A stretch of 64,000 nt of DNA from Coriobacteriaceae bacterium (GTDB lineage: Bacteria > Actinomycetota > Coriobacteriia > Coriobacteriales > Atopobiaceae), in contig SFGZ01000008.1 in NCBI GenBank assembly GCA_004557505.1, positions 186,001 to 250,000 of the forward strand, in the 5' to 3' direction. Both the position numbers and the translations under genes were made by a program. Positions 1-7,492 of the stretch are shown piece by piece. Within the stretch, counting starts at the first letter, position 1; the number at the start of each line of letters is the position of its first letter. The notes below the pieces were generated by a model. It ran no database searches. It was not told the origin of the DNA and saw only the letters and a program-made list of their open reading frames with translations.

Positions 1-89
1 GCCTTGAGCAGGCGTCCGAGGGATGCCGCCGTGATGCCCTTGCCGAGGGAGGATACGACGCCGCCGGTTACGAAGATGTGCTTTGTCAT
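1..89 (-). CDS. pyrG: CTP synthase, N-terminal fragment (runs off left edge)
   Basis: Converts UTP to CTP with glutamine-derived ammonia in the cytoplasm. Only the first 29 or so codons are inside the window. They read MTKHIFVTGGVVSSLGKG and so on, the hallmark start of the synthetase domain, with the P-loop-like GGVVSSLGKG segment that binds ATP and UTP. The ATG is at 89-87, preceded by an AAGG-type ribosome-binding site. The glutaminase half lies outside. Identity is certain from this conserved N terminus; completeness cannot be judged. A 7-bp stem (104-110 with 125-131) sits just upstream in the leader. Confidence 0.93.
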   Translation of the reverse strand, partial: MTKHIFVTGGVVSSLGKGITAASLGRLLK

Positions 90-399
90 GTGGGTTTAAC
101 CTTCCCGTAGTGGTTCCGCCGTTTCTACGGGTCTTTATTCTAGCGCGAGCAACGCCGAGACGGAGCGCCACTCGCCGAGACAACGGCTCTCCTCAAAGTA
201 GCCAAAAGCCGCCGAGGGGGACGCCCGACTCGGCGCGAGGGGACGCCCGACTCGGCGCGAGGGGACGCCAGCCGAGGGCGCGGGGTCGCAGCCAGGGGCA
301 CGGCAACCCGTCGCACCCGCAGCCCGCGGGTGCCCTCAACCCGCTCGCGCACGCAGCCCGCGCACCCGCAGCCCGCGCACGCAGCCCGCGCACGCGCGC
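90..399. other. Non-coding gap with tandem repeats between pyrG and a PARG-like gene
   Basis: No convincing gene. On the pyrG side there is an inverted repeat, CCCGTAG at 104-110 and CTACGGG at 125-131, and a -10-like TAGAAT read on the minus strand (137-142). From 217 there are 2.4 copies of a 22-bp tandem repeat (units 217-238 and 239-260, then GGGGACGCC). From about 350 to 397 there are short imperfect repeats of a CGCAGCCCGCGCAC type. The apparent open frames here are low-complexity and look like products of GC-rich repeats, not genes. Confidence 0.7.
104..131 (-). promoter_or_regulatory. Stem-loop in the pyrG leader
   Basis: Perfect 7-bp arms with a 14-nt loop, ending about 14 nt before the pyrG start codon. 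pyrG leaders in some Gram-positives carry a CTP-responsive attenuator, but no U-tract follows this stem, so attenuation of that type is not supported. It may affect ribosome access. Confidence 0.3.
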
Positions 400-1341
400 C
401 TAGAGGTACCTGCGCCAGTCGTCCTCGTCCTCGGCGTCCGCCTCCTCGGCGGCGCGCTGGGACGCGCGCTTTGCGGCAAGCTCGGCGCGGCTCTGGTACG
501 GAGCGTCGTTTTTCTCGGGGAAGCTGGCAAACGCATGCTGGAAGACCTCGAGGTTCTCGTCGGCGCGCCCGCGAGGCACGGGGAAGGTGACCCTTGAGGC
601 CACGTGGGAGCCGCTGGCGAGCTCGACGCGGAAGGCCTCCGCCACCGGGGCCGCGTCCCAGCCAAAGGCGCCGCAGCCAAAGGCCCCCAGCACCAGCTTG
701 TCGTGGCCGAGCTGGTCGGCGATGGCCATCACGAAGGCGATGCGCTCGCGCATGGCCGCGAGCAGGTCGTCTTCGGAGACGCGATAGTCCGCCCGGGCGC
801 GCGCGGCATTGGGCGCCGCGCACACGATGACGTCGGAGTACGAGTGGTACTTGTCGCGCTCGAAGCGCACGGCGGGAACGATGAGGGCGCGGTTGCGGTA
901 AAGCTCGCAGTTGATGTTGCGACGGCAGTTCTCGCCGTACCAGCCGCGCTTCTGAGAGAGCACGTTGTAGAGGAAGGACTCCGAGCAGAGCGCCTCCTCC
1001 TGCGCCAATGCGCCGCGCTCGTAGCCGCCGCCGGGGTTCACGAACGAGGCGAAGTCGAGCATCGCCATGTCGCAGCGGCTCGCGATGCCGCGGCCAAGCC
1101 GCAGGACCGCCGAGGCGCTGTCCTCCTCGACGACCTCGACCTGGGGCACCACTCCCTCACGGGCCGGTGCCGCCGGCATACCGGACACCTCGCGCGTCCC
1201 GGCAGCCGACGACGCGATCTCCGTCGGGAAGAGCCTGTCCATCTGGGCGATGTGCCTCGCCGCGAGCTGGGCGCGGCTTGGGCCCCGCCGCGTGCCCGCC
1301 GAGCTCCTGCCGTTGCGCTGACGCTCCCTACCTTGTGCCAT
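400..1341 (-). CDS. Poly(ADP-ribose) glycohydrolase-like macrodomain protein (TIGR02452/DUF2263 type)
   Basis: 313 residues from ATG 1341, chosen because GGAGGGG lies 6 nt upstream; an upstream ATG at 1356 is less likely. Bacterial-type PARGs cleave poly(ADP-ribose) through a glycine-rich loop with the signature GGG-X6-8-QEE. This is visible at residues 104-116 (NPGGGYERGALAQEE), with GGG at 104-106 and QEE at 114-116. A further glycine-rich stretch (GAFGCGAFG) closes the macrodomain fold. The N-terminal 60 residues are basic and low complexity. It overlaps the 3-prime end of recN by 14 nt and so is the last gene of the asp23-recN operon, an unusual link to DNA-break repair. Substrate in this organism is unknown; family assignment is firm. 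Confidence 0.8.
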   Translation of the reverse strand: MAQGRERQRNGRSSAGTRRGPSRAQLAARHIAQMDRLFPTEIASSAAGTREVSGMPAAPAREGVVPQVEVVEEDSASAVLRLGRGIASRCDMAMLDFASFVNPGGGYERGALAQEEALCSESFLYNVLSQKRGWYGENCRRNINCELYRNRALIVPAVRFERDKYHSYSDVIVCAAPNAARARADYRVSEDDLLAAMRERIAFVMAIADQLGHDKLVLGAFGCGAFGWDAAPVAEAFRVELASGSHVASRVTFPVPRGRADENLEVFQHAFASFPEKNDAPYQSRAELAAKRASQRAAEEADAEDEDDWRRYL

Positions 1342-2995
1342 CGGAATCCCCTCCATAGCCGTTGCCTGCGTGTTCGAGCATTTCCCGCGCGTGGGCGAGC
1401 GACGCCTCGCCGGTGTCGCCCGAGAGCATGCGCGCGACCTCGGCGACGCGCTCGTCGCCCGCCACCTCGTCGATCTTGGTCTCGGGGGGCTCGCCCGCCG
1501 ACCTCGTCACCTTATGTACCAGGTAGTGGCGGTCTGCCATGACGGCGACCTGCGCCAGGTGCGTGACGACGATCACCTGATGCGTGCGGGCGAGGTCTCG
1601 CAGCACCTGCGCCAGGGCCACGGCCGTGGCGCCGCCCACGCCCGCGTCGACCTCGTCGAAGACGAGCGTATCGCAGCCGTCGGCATCCCCCAGGGCGACC
1701 TTGCAGGCAAGCATCACGCGGCTCACCTCGCCGCCCGACGCTATGCGCCGCAGGGGGCGCGCGGTGAGGCCGGCGGCCGGCCGGTAGAGGAACTCCACGC
1801 GGCTCGGCCCCATGCTCCCCCACTGGTCGCGCGGCAGCCGCGTCTGCGAGACCGCGAGCGTCGCCGAGCCCATCTCGAGGCGCGACATCTGTGCGCTGAC
1901 CTCTGACGAGAGGCGCGGCGCGCCCTTCTCGCGCGCGGCGTCCAGGGCGTCGGCGGCGTGGGCGAGCCGCTTCTCGGCCGCATCGAGGGCCTGCTCGGCG
2001 CGCCTCTCGGCCTCGTCGCCACCCTCGCTTGCGGCCACCACGGCGGCGGCCCTCTCGCGTCGGGCAAAGACGTCTTCCATGCGCGGGCCAAAGCTGCGCC
2101 GCAGGCCCTCCAGTCGCGAGAGTCGCCGCTGCATGCGCTCGAGCGACTCGGGGTCCCACTCCACGTTGTCTGCGTAGTCGCGAAGGCTCGCGGCCACGTC
2201 CTCGATGTCGATGAGCGAGGACTCGAGGGCGTCCGCCCAGGTCCCAAGCCTGGCGTCGTAGCCCGAGGCGTCTCTCAGCGCCCGCACCGCGGCCGAGAGC
2301 GCGTCCGAGGCACCGTCGTCGCCGGCCACCAGGCCGTGGGCGCCGGAGGCGGCGGCCACCAGCGCCTCGGCGTGCTCGGCGCGGGGCAAGGCCTCCTCGA
2401 GCTCCTCGTACTCGCCCTCGCGGGGCCCCACCTCGTCGATCTTCCTGAGTGCGAACTCGGCCTCCTCGAGCTTCTCGGCACCGGAGCGCGAGAGCTCGCG
2501 CACGCGCTCGAGCTCGCCCGCAGCCTCGCGCGCGGCGGCAAGCGCGGCCTGGTAGGCGCCAAGCGCGTCGGCGGCGTCATCGCCCAGCCACGCATCGAGG
2601 ATCTCCACGTGCGAGGCAACCGAGAGCAGGCGCTGGTGCTCGTGCTGCCCGCAGAGGTCGACCGTCCGGCCGATGCCCGCCGCAAGCTCGCGCACCGAGC
2701 CCATGCGTCCGTCTATCTCCACGCGGCCGCGGCCGTCAGCCGAGACGCGCCGGCGCACCACGCAGCCGTCCGGGTCTCCCCCGCGCTCGAAGAAGCGGCC
2801 CTCGACCTCGAGGGCATCCGACCCCTCGCGCACCGAGCCCGCATCGGCGCGCTCCCCCACCAAAAGCTTGATGGCCGAGAGGAGGGCCGTCTTGCCGGTG
2901 CCCGTCTCGCCGGTGAGCACCGTGAGACCAGCCGGGGGCCGGATGCTCGCGTCGCGTATGAGCGCGACGTCTCTCGCGTGCAGCTCGTCGAGCAT
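1328..2995 (-). CDS. recN: DNA repair protein RecN
   Basis: SMC-like ATPase acting early at double-strand breaks. 555 residues, the usual RecN length. The Walker A motif (GETGTGKT) is near residue 30; the middle is a long Ala/Glu/Arg-rich coiled coil around a hinge. The C-terminal third has the ABC signature region (RIASGGEVSRVMLACK), a Walker B segment (LVFDEVDAGVGG) and a switch histidine (VVTHLAQVA). The ATG at 2995 shares a base with the nadK stop (TGATG), implying translational coupling. The open frame continues upstream to 4123, but that part is antiparallel or out-of-frame noise over nadK and tlyA. Operon partner of nadK and tlyA, as in many Gram-positives. Confidence 0.95.
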   Translation of the reverse strand: MLDELHARDVALIRDASIRPPAGLTVLTGETGTGKTALLSAIKLLVGERADAGSVREGSDALEVEGRFFERGGDPDGCVVRRRVSADGRGRVEIDGRMGSVRELAAGIGRTVDLCGQHEHQRLLSVASHVEILDAWLGDDAADALGAYQAALAAAREAAGELERVRELSRSGAEKLEEAEFALRKIDEVGPREGEYEELEEALPRAEHAEALVAAASGAHGLVAGDDGASDALSAAVRALRDASGYDARLGTWADALESSLIDIEDVAASLRDYADNVEWDPESLERMQRRLSRLEGLRRSFGPRMEDVFARRERAAAVVAASEGGDEAERRAEQALDAAEKRLAHAADALDAAREKGAPRLSSEVSAQMSRLEMGSATLAVSQTRLPRDQWGSMGPSRVEFLYRPAAGLTARPLRRIASGGEVSRVMLACKVALGDADGCDTLVFDEVDAGVGGATAVALAQVLRDLARTHQVIVVTHLAQVAVMADRHYLVHKVTRSAGEPPETKIDEVAGDERVAEVARMLSGDTGEASLAHAREMLEHAGNGYGGDSDGTR

Positions 2996-3852
2996 CAGCG
3001 GCCCGCCCTGCCGTAGAAGACGCGCGAGACCGAGTTGTAGAAGCTCTGGGCGCTGTGGTCGAGCAGGAGAATGTCTCCCGGCCCCCTGCGCACCGTGGCA
3101 TGTACGGGCACGCCCTCCTGGCTCTGGCGCACGTTCTGGCCGTCGGCGAAGAAGTGACGCGCAACCGGGCGCTCCGGGCTCATCTCGATCTCGACGACGT
3201 CGGAGGGCGCCGTGAGAAAGGCGCGGGCCATGATGGTGTGGGGCGCGATGGGCACGCAGACCATGCCCGAGAACTCCGGCGTCACGATGGGGCCGCCTGC
3301 GGCGAGCGCGTAGCCCGTCGACCCGGTTGCCGTGGAGACGACGAAGCCGTCGCCACGCAGCGTGTCGATGTGGTTGCCCGAGACCGATACCTCGAACTGG
3401 ACCATGTCGCCCTGGCCGCCGCGCGAGACCGCGAAGTCGTTCAGGGCGAAGCTGTCCACGTGGTATGTGCCGCCGTCCTCGCACGCATAGGTGCTCTCGA
3501 TGGCAAGCGTCGCCCGGTGCGAGACATGGAGCTTCCCGGCGAGGGCGCTTTCGACGGTCTGGACGAGCCTGTCCGGGCCGGCCGTGGTGAGAAAGCCCAG
3601 GTGCCCGTAGGAAATGCCCAGCATGGGGATCTGCGAGTAGCCCACGATGCGCGCGGCGCGCAGCAGCGTGCCATCCCCACCCAGGGAAACCACCAGCTGG
3701 CAGTCGGAGGGGTCGTCGATGCCGTCCGGAAAGCGCTTCTTGTCGTGCGCCCACACGGCCTCGACGCCCTGGCCCGAGAGCCAGTGCTCGAGGGCGTGCG
3801 CGCCTTCCACGGCATCCGGGCGCGCGTAGTTTGGGACGATAAGGACCTTCAC
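2995..3852 (-). CDS. nadK: NAD kinase
   Basis: Phosphorylates NAD to NADP. 285 residues from GTG 3852, chosen because GGGAGG lies 5 nt upstream; the open frame extends to 3885 but without a better site. The diagnostic GGDGT motif (SLGGDGTLL) near residue 60 and the downstream NE/D and TGSTGYALAAGGPI motifs of the ATP-NAD kinase fold are present. It is followed without a gap by recN (TGATG) and preceded by tlyA 56 nt away. It is part of the conserved xseB-tlyA-nadK-recN block. Confidence 0.95.
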   Translation of the reverse strand: MKVLIVPNYARPDAVEGAHALEHWLSGQGVEAVWAHDKKRFPDGIDDPSDCQLVVSLGGDGTLLRAARIVGYSQIPMLGISYGHLGFLTTAGPDRLVQTVESALAGKLHVSHRATLAIESTYACEDGGTYHVDSFALNDFAVSRGGQGDMVQFEVSVSGNHIDTLRGDGFVVSTATGSTGYALAAGGPIVTPEFSGMVCVPIAPHTIMARAFLTAPSDVVEIEMSPERPVARHFFADGQNVRQSQEGVPVHATVRRGPGDILLLDHSAQSFYNSVSRVFYGRAGR

Positions 3853-3908
3853 GCAAACCTCCCGCCAAACAGGTGTACGGAGCACGCCCTAGAGTGTACC
3901 CCCACTCG

Positions 3909-4703
3909 CTAGGCCAGGGCCACCGCTCCCCCGCTAACGACGGCAGCGAGGTCGAGGGCGGCGGGTTGCGCGCCGCGGCGACCATAGAGGAGGTACTCGA
4001 CGTTGCCCTTGCGGCCGCGCACGGGGCTCTCGCAGCCGCCCGAGGGGCCAAGGCCCGCATCCGCGAACGCTGACGCAACGCGCTCCAGCACCCGCAGGCG
4101 CACCACGGGGTCGCGGACCACACCGCCCTCGCCCACCTCGTCGCGGGCGGCCTCGAACTGGGGCTTCACCAGCGCGATGAAGGCACCGTCTGGCGAGAGG
4201 AGCGAGGCGACTGCGGGCAGCACGGTTGTCACCGAGGTGAACGAGACGTCGCAGACGGCCAGCTGGATGGTGCCCGCGCGCTCCGGCGAGGGCACGTCGA
4301 CGATGTTCGTGCGCTCGAGGAGGGTCACGCGGGCGTCGCCCCTCAGCGACCAGTCGAACTGCGCGTAGCCCACGTCCACCGAGAGGACCGAGGCGGCGCC
4401 GTGCTTGAGGAGGCAATCGGTGAAGCCGCCCGTGGAGCACCCCACGTCGAGGCAGGCGAGCCCCGCGGCATCGACGCCAAAGGCCTCAAGGCCGCGCTCG
4501 AGCTTGAGGCCGCCGCGGCTCACAAAGGGGATGTGTCCGCGCACGTGAAGGGGTATCCCCGGCTCGACCTGCTCGCCGGCACGCTCAAGGCGGCGGCCCG
4601 TGGTCGAGACCTCGCCCGCCATCACGGCGCGCATCGCATCCGCGCGATTGGAAAAGAAGCCCTGCTCGACCAGCTCGTCATCGAGCCTGCGGCGGCGTGT
4701 CAC
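3909..4703 (-). CDS. tlyA: TlyA family rRNA (cytidine-2'-O)-methyltransferase
   Basis: 264 residues. TlyA proteins 2'-O-methylate 16S and often 23S rRNA cytidines, and some also have been called haemolysins. An S4-like RNA-binding domain lies at residues 4-65 (DELVEQGFFSNRADAMRAV), followed by a RrmJ-type SAM methyltransferase domain with the SAM loop LDVGCSTGGFTDCLL. The catalytic K-D-K-E tetrad of the RrmJ fold is likely carried by VSRGGLKLE, CDVSF and LVKPQFE. Start is GTG at 4703, overlapping the xseB stop by GTGA, so the genes are coupled. Confidence 0.92.
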   Translation of the reverse strand: MTRRRRLDDELVEQGFFSNRADAMRAVMAGEVSTTGRRLERAGEQVEPGIPLHVRGHIPFVSRGGLKLERGLEAFGVDAAGLACLDVGCSTGGFTDCLLKHGAASVLSVDVGYAQFDWSLRGDARVTLLERTNIVDVPSPERAGTIQLAVCDVSFTSVTTVLPAVASLLSPDGAFIALVKPQFEAARDEVGEGGVVRDPVVRLRVLERVASAFADAGLGPSGGCESPVRGRKGNVEYLLYGRRGAQPAALDLAAVVSGGAVALA

Positions 4704-5080
4704 GAGGCGCTGCCGCCCTCGGCGGCGCCCTCGGGTCCCTCGGCGGCGCCCTCAGCGGCGGTCGCGTCACCGGCTGGCGCGCTGTCGCCCTCGGATCCCT
4801 CGACACCCCCTGCGTCGGCGGTCACAGCATCGGCCGGGGGCTTCTCGGCACCCCCCTCGCCGGGAGCGCCCTCGTCGGCGAGCATGGCCTTCTCCTCGGG
4901 CGAGAAGTCCGTGGCGTCGACCAGCTCGACGGCCTTGGAGCCCAGGGCAATGGCCTCGTCGAAGAGGTCGAGCGAGCGCTCGAGCGAGACGTCGCGGTCC
5001 CGCACGGCGCCAACGATGTCATCCAGGCGTCGCGTGATCTGGTCGAAGCTCTGGTACTGGGAGACGTCGGGCTTTGCCAT
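4700..5080 (-). CDS. xseB: Exodeoxyribonuclease VII small subunit, with acidic C-terminal tail
   Basis: 126 residues. The first 70 form the two-helix XseB fold (SFDQITRRLDDIVGAVRDRD, then SLERSLDLFDEAI), which binds the XseA large subunit to make the single-strand exonuclease ExoVII. The last 50 residues are a low-complexity Ala/Glu/Gly tail unusual for this 60-80 residue family. nusB ends 3 nt upstream and tlyA overlaps downstream. The large-subunit gene xseA, usually directly upstream, is not here. Confidence 0.82.
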   Translation of the reverse strand: MAKPDVSQYQSFDQITRRLDDIVGAVRDRDVSLERSLDLFDEAIALGSKAVELVDATDFSPEEKAMLADEGAPGEGGAEKPPADAVTADAGGVEGSEGDSAPAGDATAAEGAAEGPEGAAEGGSAS

Positions 5081-5082
5081 GG

Positions 5083-5679
5083 CTACTCCACGATGCCGTC
5101 AGCGGCGTCGGGGGCACCGGGGGCGAGGCACGCGCCGTCAGCGGCGTCGGGGATGGGAGCCGCCATGCCCGTCTCGTCAGCCGCATACACCTCGTCCGAC
5201 GCCGCGCCGTCCCGTGACGTCGCCGCCGCGCGGAGCGCCTGACGGGCCTTCTCGTAGACGTCGGCGCCGGCGCTTACGTCGGCGGCGATGCTGCCCAGCA
5301 CGCCGTTGATGAAGCGCGGCGACTCGTCGGTGCCGAAGGCCTTGGCAAGCTCAACGGCCTCGTCGATGGCGACGGCCACCGTGATGTCGTCCTCCTCGAC
5401 CATCTCGTAGAGGGCAAGCCGCAGGATGTTGCGGTCGACGATGGGCATGCGCGAGAGGCTCCAACTCGACGAGCTGGTGCGGATGACGGCGTCGATGGCG
5501 TAGCGGCGCAAATCCACCCCACGGGCGAGCCTTTCGCCGTACGGGTCGAGGGGACCATCGCTTATGGCGTAGTCTCCCGAGAGCACCTCCTCCACCGTGC
5601 GGCTGTTGGCATCGGCCTGGAAGAGGAGCTGTAGGGCTTGGACGCGTGCGAGTGTGCGCCCTCCAAAGCGACCGGACAC
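5083..5679 (-). CDS. nusB: Transcription antitermination factor NusB
   Basis: 198 residues from GTG 5679, selected by AAGGAG 5 nt upstream inside the end of asp23. NusB binds boxA RNA with NusE (ribosomal protein S10) to promote antitermination of rRNA operons. The family core is visible: RTLARVQALQLLFQ at the N terminus, PIVDRNILRLALYEM in the middle, AIDEAVELAKAFG and FINGVLGSIA towards the end. About 45 low-complexity Ala/Asp-rich residues follow the domain. The gap to asp23 is 1 nt. Confidence 0.93.
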   Translation of the reverse strand: MSGRFGGRTLARVQALQLLFQADANSRTVEEVLSGDYAISDGPLDPYGERLARGVDLRRYAIDAVIRTSSSSWSLSRMPIVDRNILRLALYEMVEEDDITVAVAIDEAVELAKAFGTDESPRFINGVLGSIAADVSAGADVYEKARQALRAAATSRDGAASDEVYAADETGMAAPIPDAADGACLAPGAPDAADGIVE

Positions 5680-5680
5680 G

Positions 5681-6004
5681 TTACTCCTTGGGGAAGACGA
5701 GGCTGTCGATGCAGACGTCCACCGCGGCCACGCTGACGCCCACCTGCTCGGTGATGGCGGCGGCGACCTCGCTGCGGACATCGGCCGCGAGCTTGGTGAA
5801 CGGGTAGCCGTAGAAGACGGCGAGATGGACGCAGATGCGCAGGGCGTCGTCCTCGACAAAGGACTCGACCGCGGACTCGGGGGCAACCGGGTTGCTGGTG
5901 AAGACGCTGATGAGGCTCGAGGTGATGTCGTTGCCACCCACAGAGGCAACGCCCTCGACGCGCTTGGCGGCGAGAGAGACGACGGTGGACTCGCTTTCGG
6001 CCAT
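5681..6004 (-). CDS. Asp23/Gls24 family envelope stress response protein
   Basis: 107 residues. Asp23-family proteins are small alkaline-shock or envelope-stress proteins of Gram-positives, often upstream of nusB. The conserved core VVSLAAKRVEGVASVGG at the start, a mid domain ending KLAADVRSEVAAAI, and VDVCIDSLVF near the end are clear. First gene of the nusB-recN operon; AAGGAGG precedes the ATG and a TATACT -10 element lies about 75 nt upstream. Confidence 0.88.
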   Translation of the reverse strand: MAESESTVVSLAAKRVEGVASVGGNDITSSLISVFTSNPVAPESAVESFVEDDALRICVHLAVFYGYPFTKLAADVRSEVAAAITEQVGVSVAAVDVCIDSLVFPKE

Positions 6005-6076
6005 AGGTGGCCCTCCTTGTGCTCGGTTCGTTGCCGCCGACGACTACGCGCTTGTCCAGCAGACCCAGACACTGCC

Positions 6077-6082
6077 AGTATA
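6077..6082 (-). promoter_or_regulatory. -10 element (TATACT) for the asp23-nusB-recN operon
   Basis: TATACT on the minus strand within CGTCTATACTG, about 75 nt upstream of the asp23 start. The -35 is not clear. The same 11-base string occurs upstream of efp, which supports its being a real promoter core. Confidence 0.45.
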
Positions 6083-6179
6083 GACGTTACCGGCCCGTGG
6101 GAAGCAGACGCCCGCGCGGCTGTGGCCACGCGGGCGCGCGTGCGGGCTGAGGTGACGCCGACAGCGCCTGCGCTGGGCC

Positions 6180-6743
6180 CTAGACGCGGGCGACGAACTT
6201 GCCGTCGCGGGTGTCGACCTTGATCTTCTCGCCCTGATTGAGGTACATGGGCACCTGGATGGTGGCGCCGGTCTCGATGACGGCGGGCTTGGTGCCGCCC
6301 TGGACGGTGTCGCCCTTGAAGCCGGGGTCGGTCTGGGTGATCTCGACCTCGATGAAGGTGGGCGGCTGCACCGAGTAGAGCACGTCGTTTGCGTACTGGA
6401 GAAGGCAGATGTCGCTCTCCTTGAGGAACTTGTCGTTGTCGCCGATGAGCGCCCTGTCCACGGGAATCTGCTCGTAGGTCTCGGTGTCCATGAACCAGAA
6501 GGAGGCGCCGTCGTCGTAGAGGTACTGCATCTCGCGGGTGCGCATGTCGACGCTCTCGAACTTGGCGGACTGCTGGAAGTTCTCCTCGTTCACGCGGCCG
6601 GTACGGATGTCGCGGTACTTGGTACGGACGTAGGTGTTGCCCTTGCCGGGCTTGACGTGCTGGGCCTCGAGGATGACGCAGTCCTTGCCCTTGATGTTGA
6701 CGCCAAGGCCAGCCTTGAGGTCGGTGATGGAAAGTGTAGCCAC
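6180..6743 (-). CDS. efp: Translation elongation factor P
   Basis: 187 residues from GTG 6743; GGAGACC lies just upstream. EF-P relieves ribosome stalling at polyproline stretches. All three beta-barrel domains are present. The tip loop of domain I reads KPGKGNT, with lysine 34 at the position that is post-translationally modified in other bacteria; the modification type cannot be told from sequence. C-terminal GEKIKVDTRDGKFVARV is canonical. It is transcribed alone, with its own TATACT promoter. Confidence 0.96.
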   Translation of the reverse strand: MATLSITDLKAGLGVNIKGKDCVILEAQHVKPGKGNTYVRTKYRDIRTGRVNEENFQQSAKFESVDMRTREMQYLYDDGASFWFMDTETYEQIPVDRALIGDNDKFLKESDICLLQYANDVLYSVQPPTFIEVEITQTDPGFKGDTVQGGTKPAVIETGATIQVPMYLNQGEKIKVDTRDGKFVARV

Positions 6744-6799
6744 GAAAAGGTCTCCTTCTCCCTTGCCCGGGCACACCGGGCATTTTCGTACGGCGGTAC

Positions 6800-6805
6800 A
6801 GTATA
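6800..6805 (-). promoter_or_regulatory. -10 element (TATACT) for efp
   Basis: TATACT on the minus strand inside CGTCTATACTG, about 57 nt upstream of the efp GTG. It matches the asp23 promoter core exactly over 11 bases. No convincing -35. Confidence 0.45.
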
Positions 6806-6857
6806 GACGCCTTGGCATGGCGGCGCGAGCGGCTCGGAACGTCTTCCGAAAACGTGC

Positions 6858-6882
6858 AAAAAGGGCCCGGGGCGGCCCCGGG
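6858..6882 (-). terminator. Rho-independent terminator after manO
   Basis: Read leftwards, CCCGGGG, a 3-nt loop and CCCCGGG, then CCC and five T. The stem begins about 50 nt past the manO stop and ends the mannose PTS operon before efp. Confidence 0.75.
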
Positions 6883-6933
6883 GGCGGCCCGACGCCCAGG
6901 GGCGCCCTGCCGGCCGCGCGCCTCTCCACCGCA

Positions 6934-7323
6934 TCAGCGCCCCAGACGGCCGATGGTGCCGTTCCACAGCCCCTTGGCGCCGGCCCCCACGACCTGGAAG
7001 AACGATGGCGAGCGCAGGAGGCGCTCGGCGGGCACGTGCTTGCGGATGGCACGCAGGCACGCCTTGTTGTCGCCGGTCGAGAAGCTAAAGTGCCGCCCGC
7101 CCTTCACGAAGATGGCGAAGCGGGGGATCATCTTGCCTGCCACGACCGAGGCCGAGACGTGGTCGACCTCGTCCCAGGGAATCTGGATGTAGTCCTCGAC
7201 GTTCTTCTCGTTGTAGTACTCGAAAGCGCGGTCGCCCAGCATCACGTTGCCGCCGGACGTGAGCCCGTCAAGGCTCGTCGCCCGGTCCGTGTAGTAGACC
7301 TCCGTGTTCTGAGACTGTGCCAT
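6934..7323 (-). CDS. manO: DUF956 family protein (ManO), mannose-PTS associated
   Basis: 129 residues from ATG 7323; the longer open frame to 7470 has no good start. DUF956 proteins accompany mannose-family PTS operons in lactic acid bacteria and are thought to regulate or modulate them; the mechanism is not known to me. Conserved stretches NTEVYYTDRATSLDG, GDRAFEYYN and IPWDEVDHVSASVV are visible, resembling a PH- or GRAM-like fold. It is cytoplasmic, with no membrane segment. It is last in the operon, separated from IID by a 169-bp gap full of hairpins. Confidence 0.82.
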   Translation of the reverse strand: MAQSQNTEVYYTDRATSLDGLTSGGNVMLGDRAFEYYNEKNVEDYIQIPWDEVDHVSASVVAGKMIPRFAIFVKGGRHFSFSTGDNKACLRAIRKHVPAERLLRSPSFFQVVGAGAKGLWNGTIGRLGR

Positions 7324-7492
7324 GTGGCAGCGCCCTCCTCGCTTTCGTGGGGGCAGGCGCCGGCCGCCGGCGCCAACCGTGCCCGCCTTGCCCCAACCGC
7401 GCGGGGCCGCACCCCCTCCAGCGTAGCAGGGCGCGGCCCCAAGGCATGCGCCTTCTTGCTGGCGCGGCACCCGGAACTCCGGGAAAGGTGAC
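7324..7492 (-). promoter_or_regulatory. Structured intergenic region between PTS IID and manO
   Basis: Three hairpins read on the minus strand: CCCGGA/TCCGGG just past the IID stop; GGGGCCGC/GCGGCCCC about 50 nt further; and an 8-bp stem GGCGCCGG/CCGGCGCC with a 3-nt loop (7356-7374). None has a T-run, so they look like RNA processing or partial-termination structures. Confidence 0.45.

Noticed and set aside
217..397. Short repeats near pyrG as a possible CRISPR array
   Set aside because: 22-bp units are directly adjacent with no unique spacers, and there are no cas genes in the window.
2996..4123. N-terminal extension of the recN frame
   Set aside because: recN has a good ATG at 2995 coupled to the nadK stop and normal length; the extension overlaps nadK and tlyA and has no homology.
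5680..6783. N-terminal extension of the nusB frame across asp23 and efp
   Set aside because: The upstream part overlaps two real genes in another frame; nusB starts at GTG 5679 with a good ribosome site.
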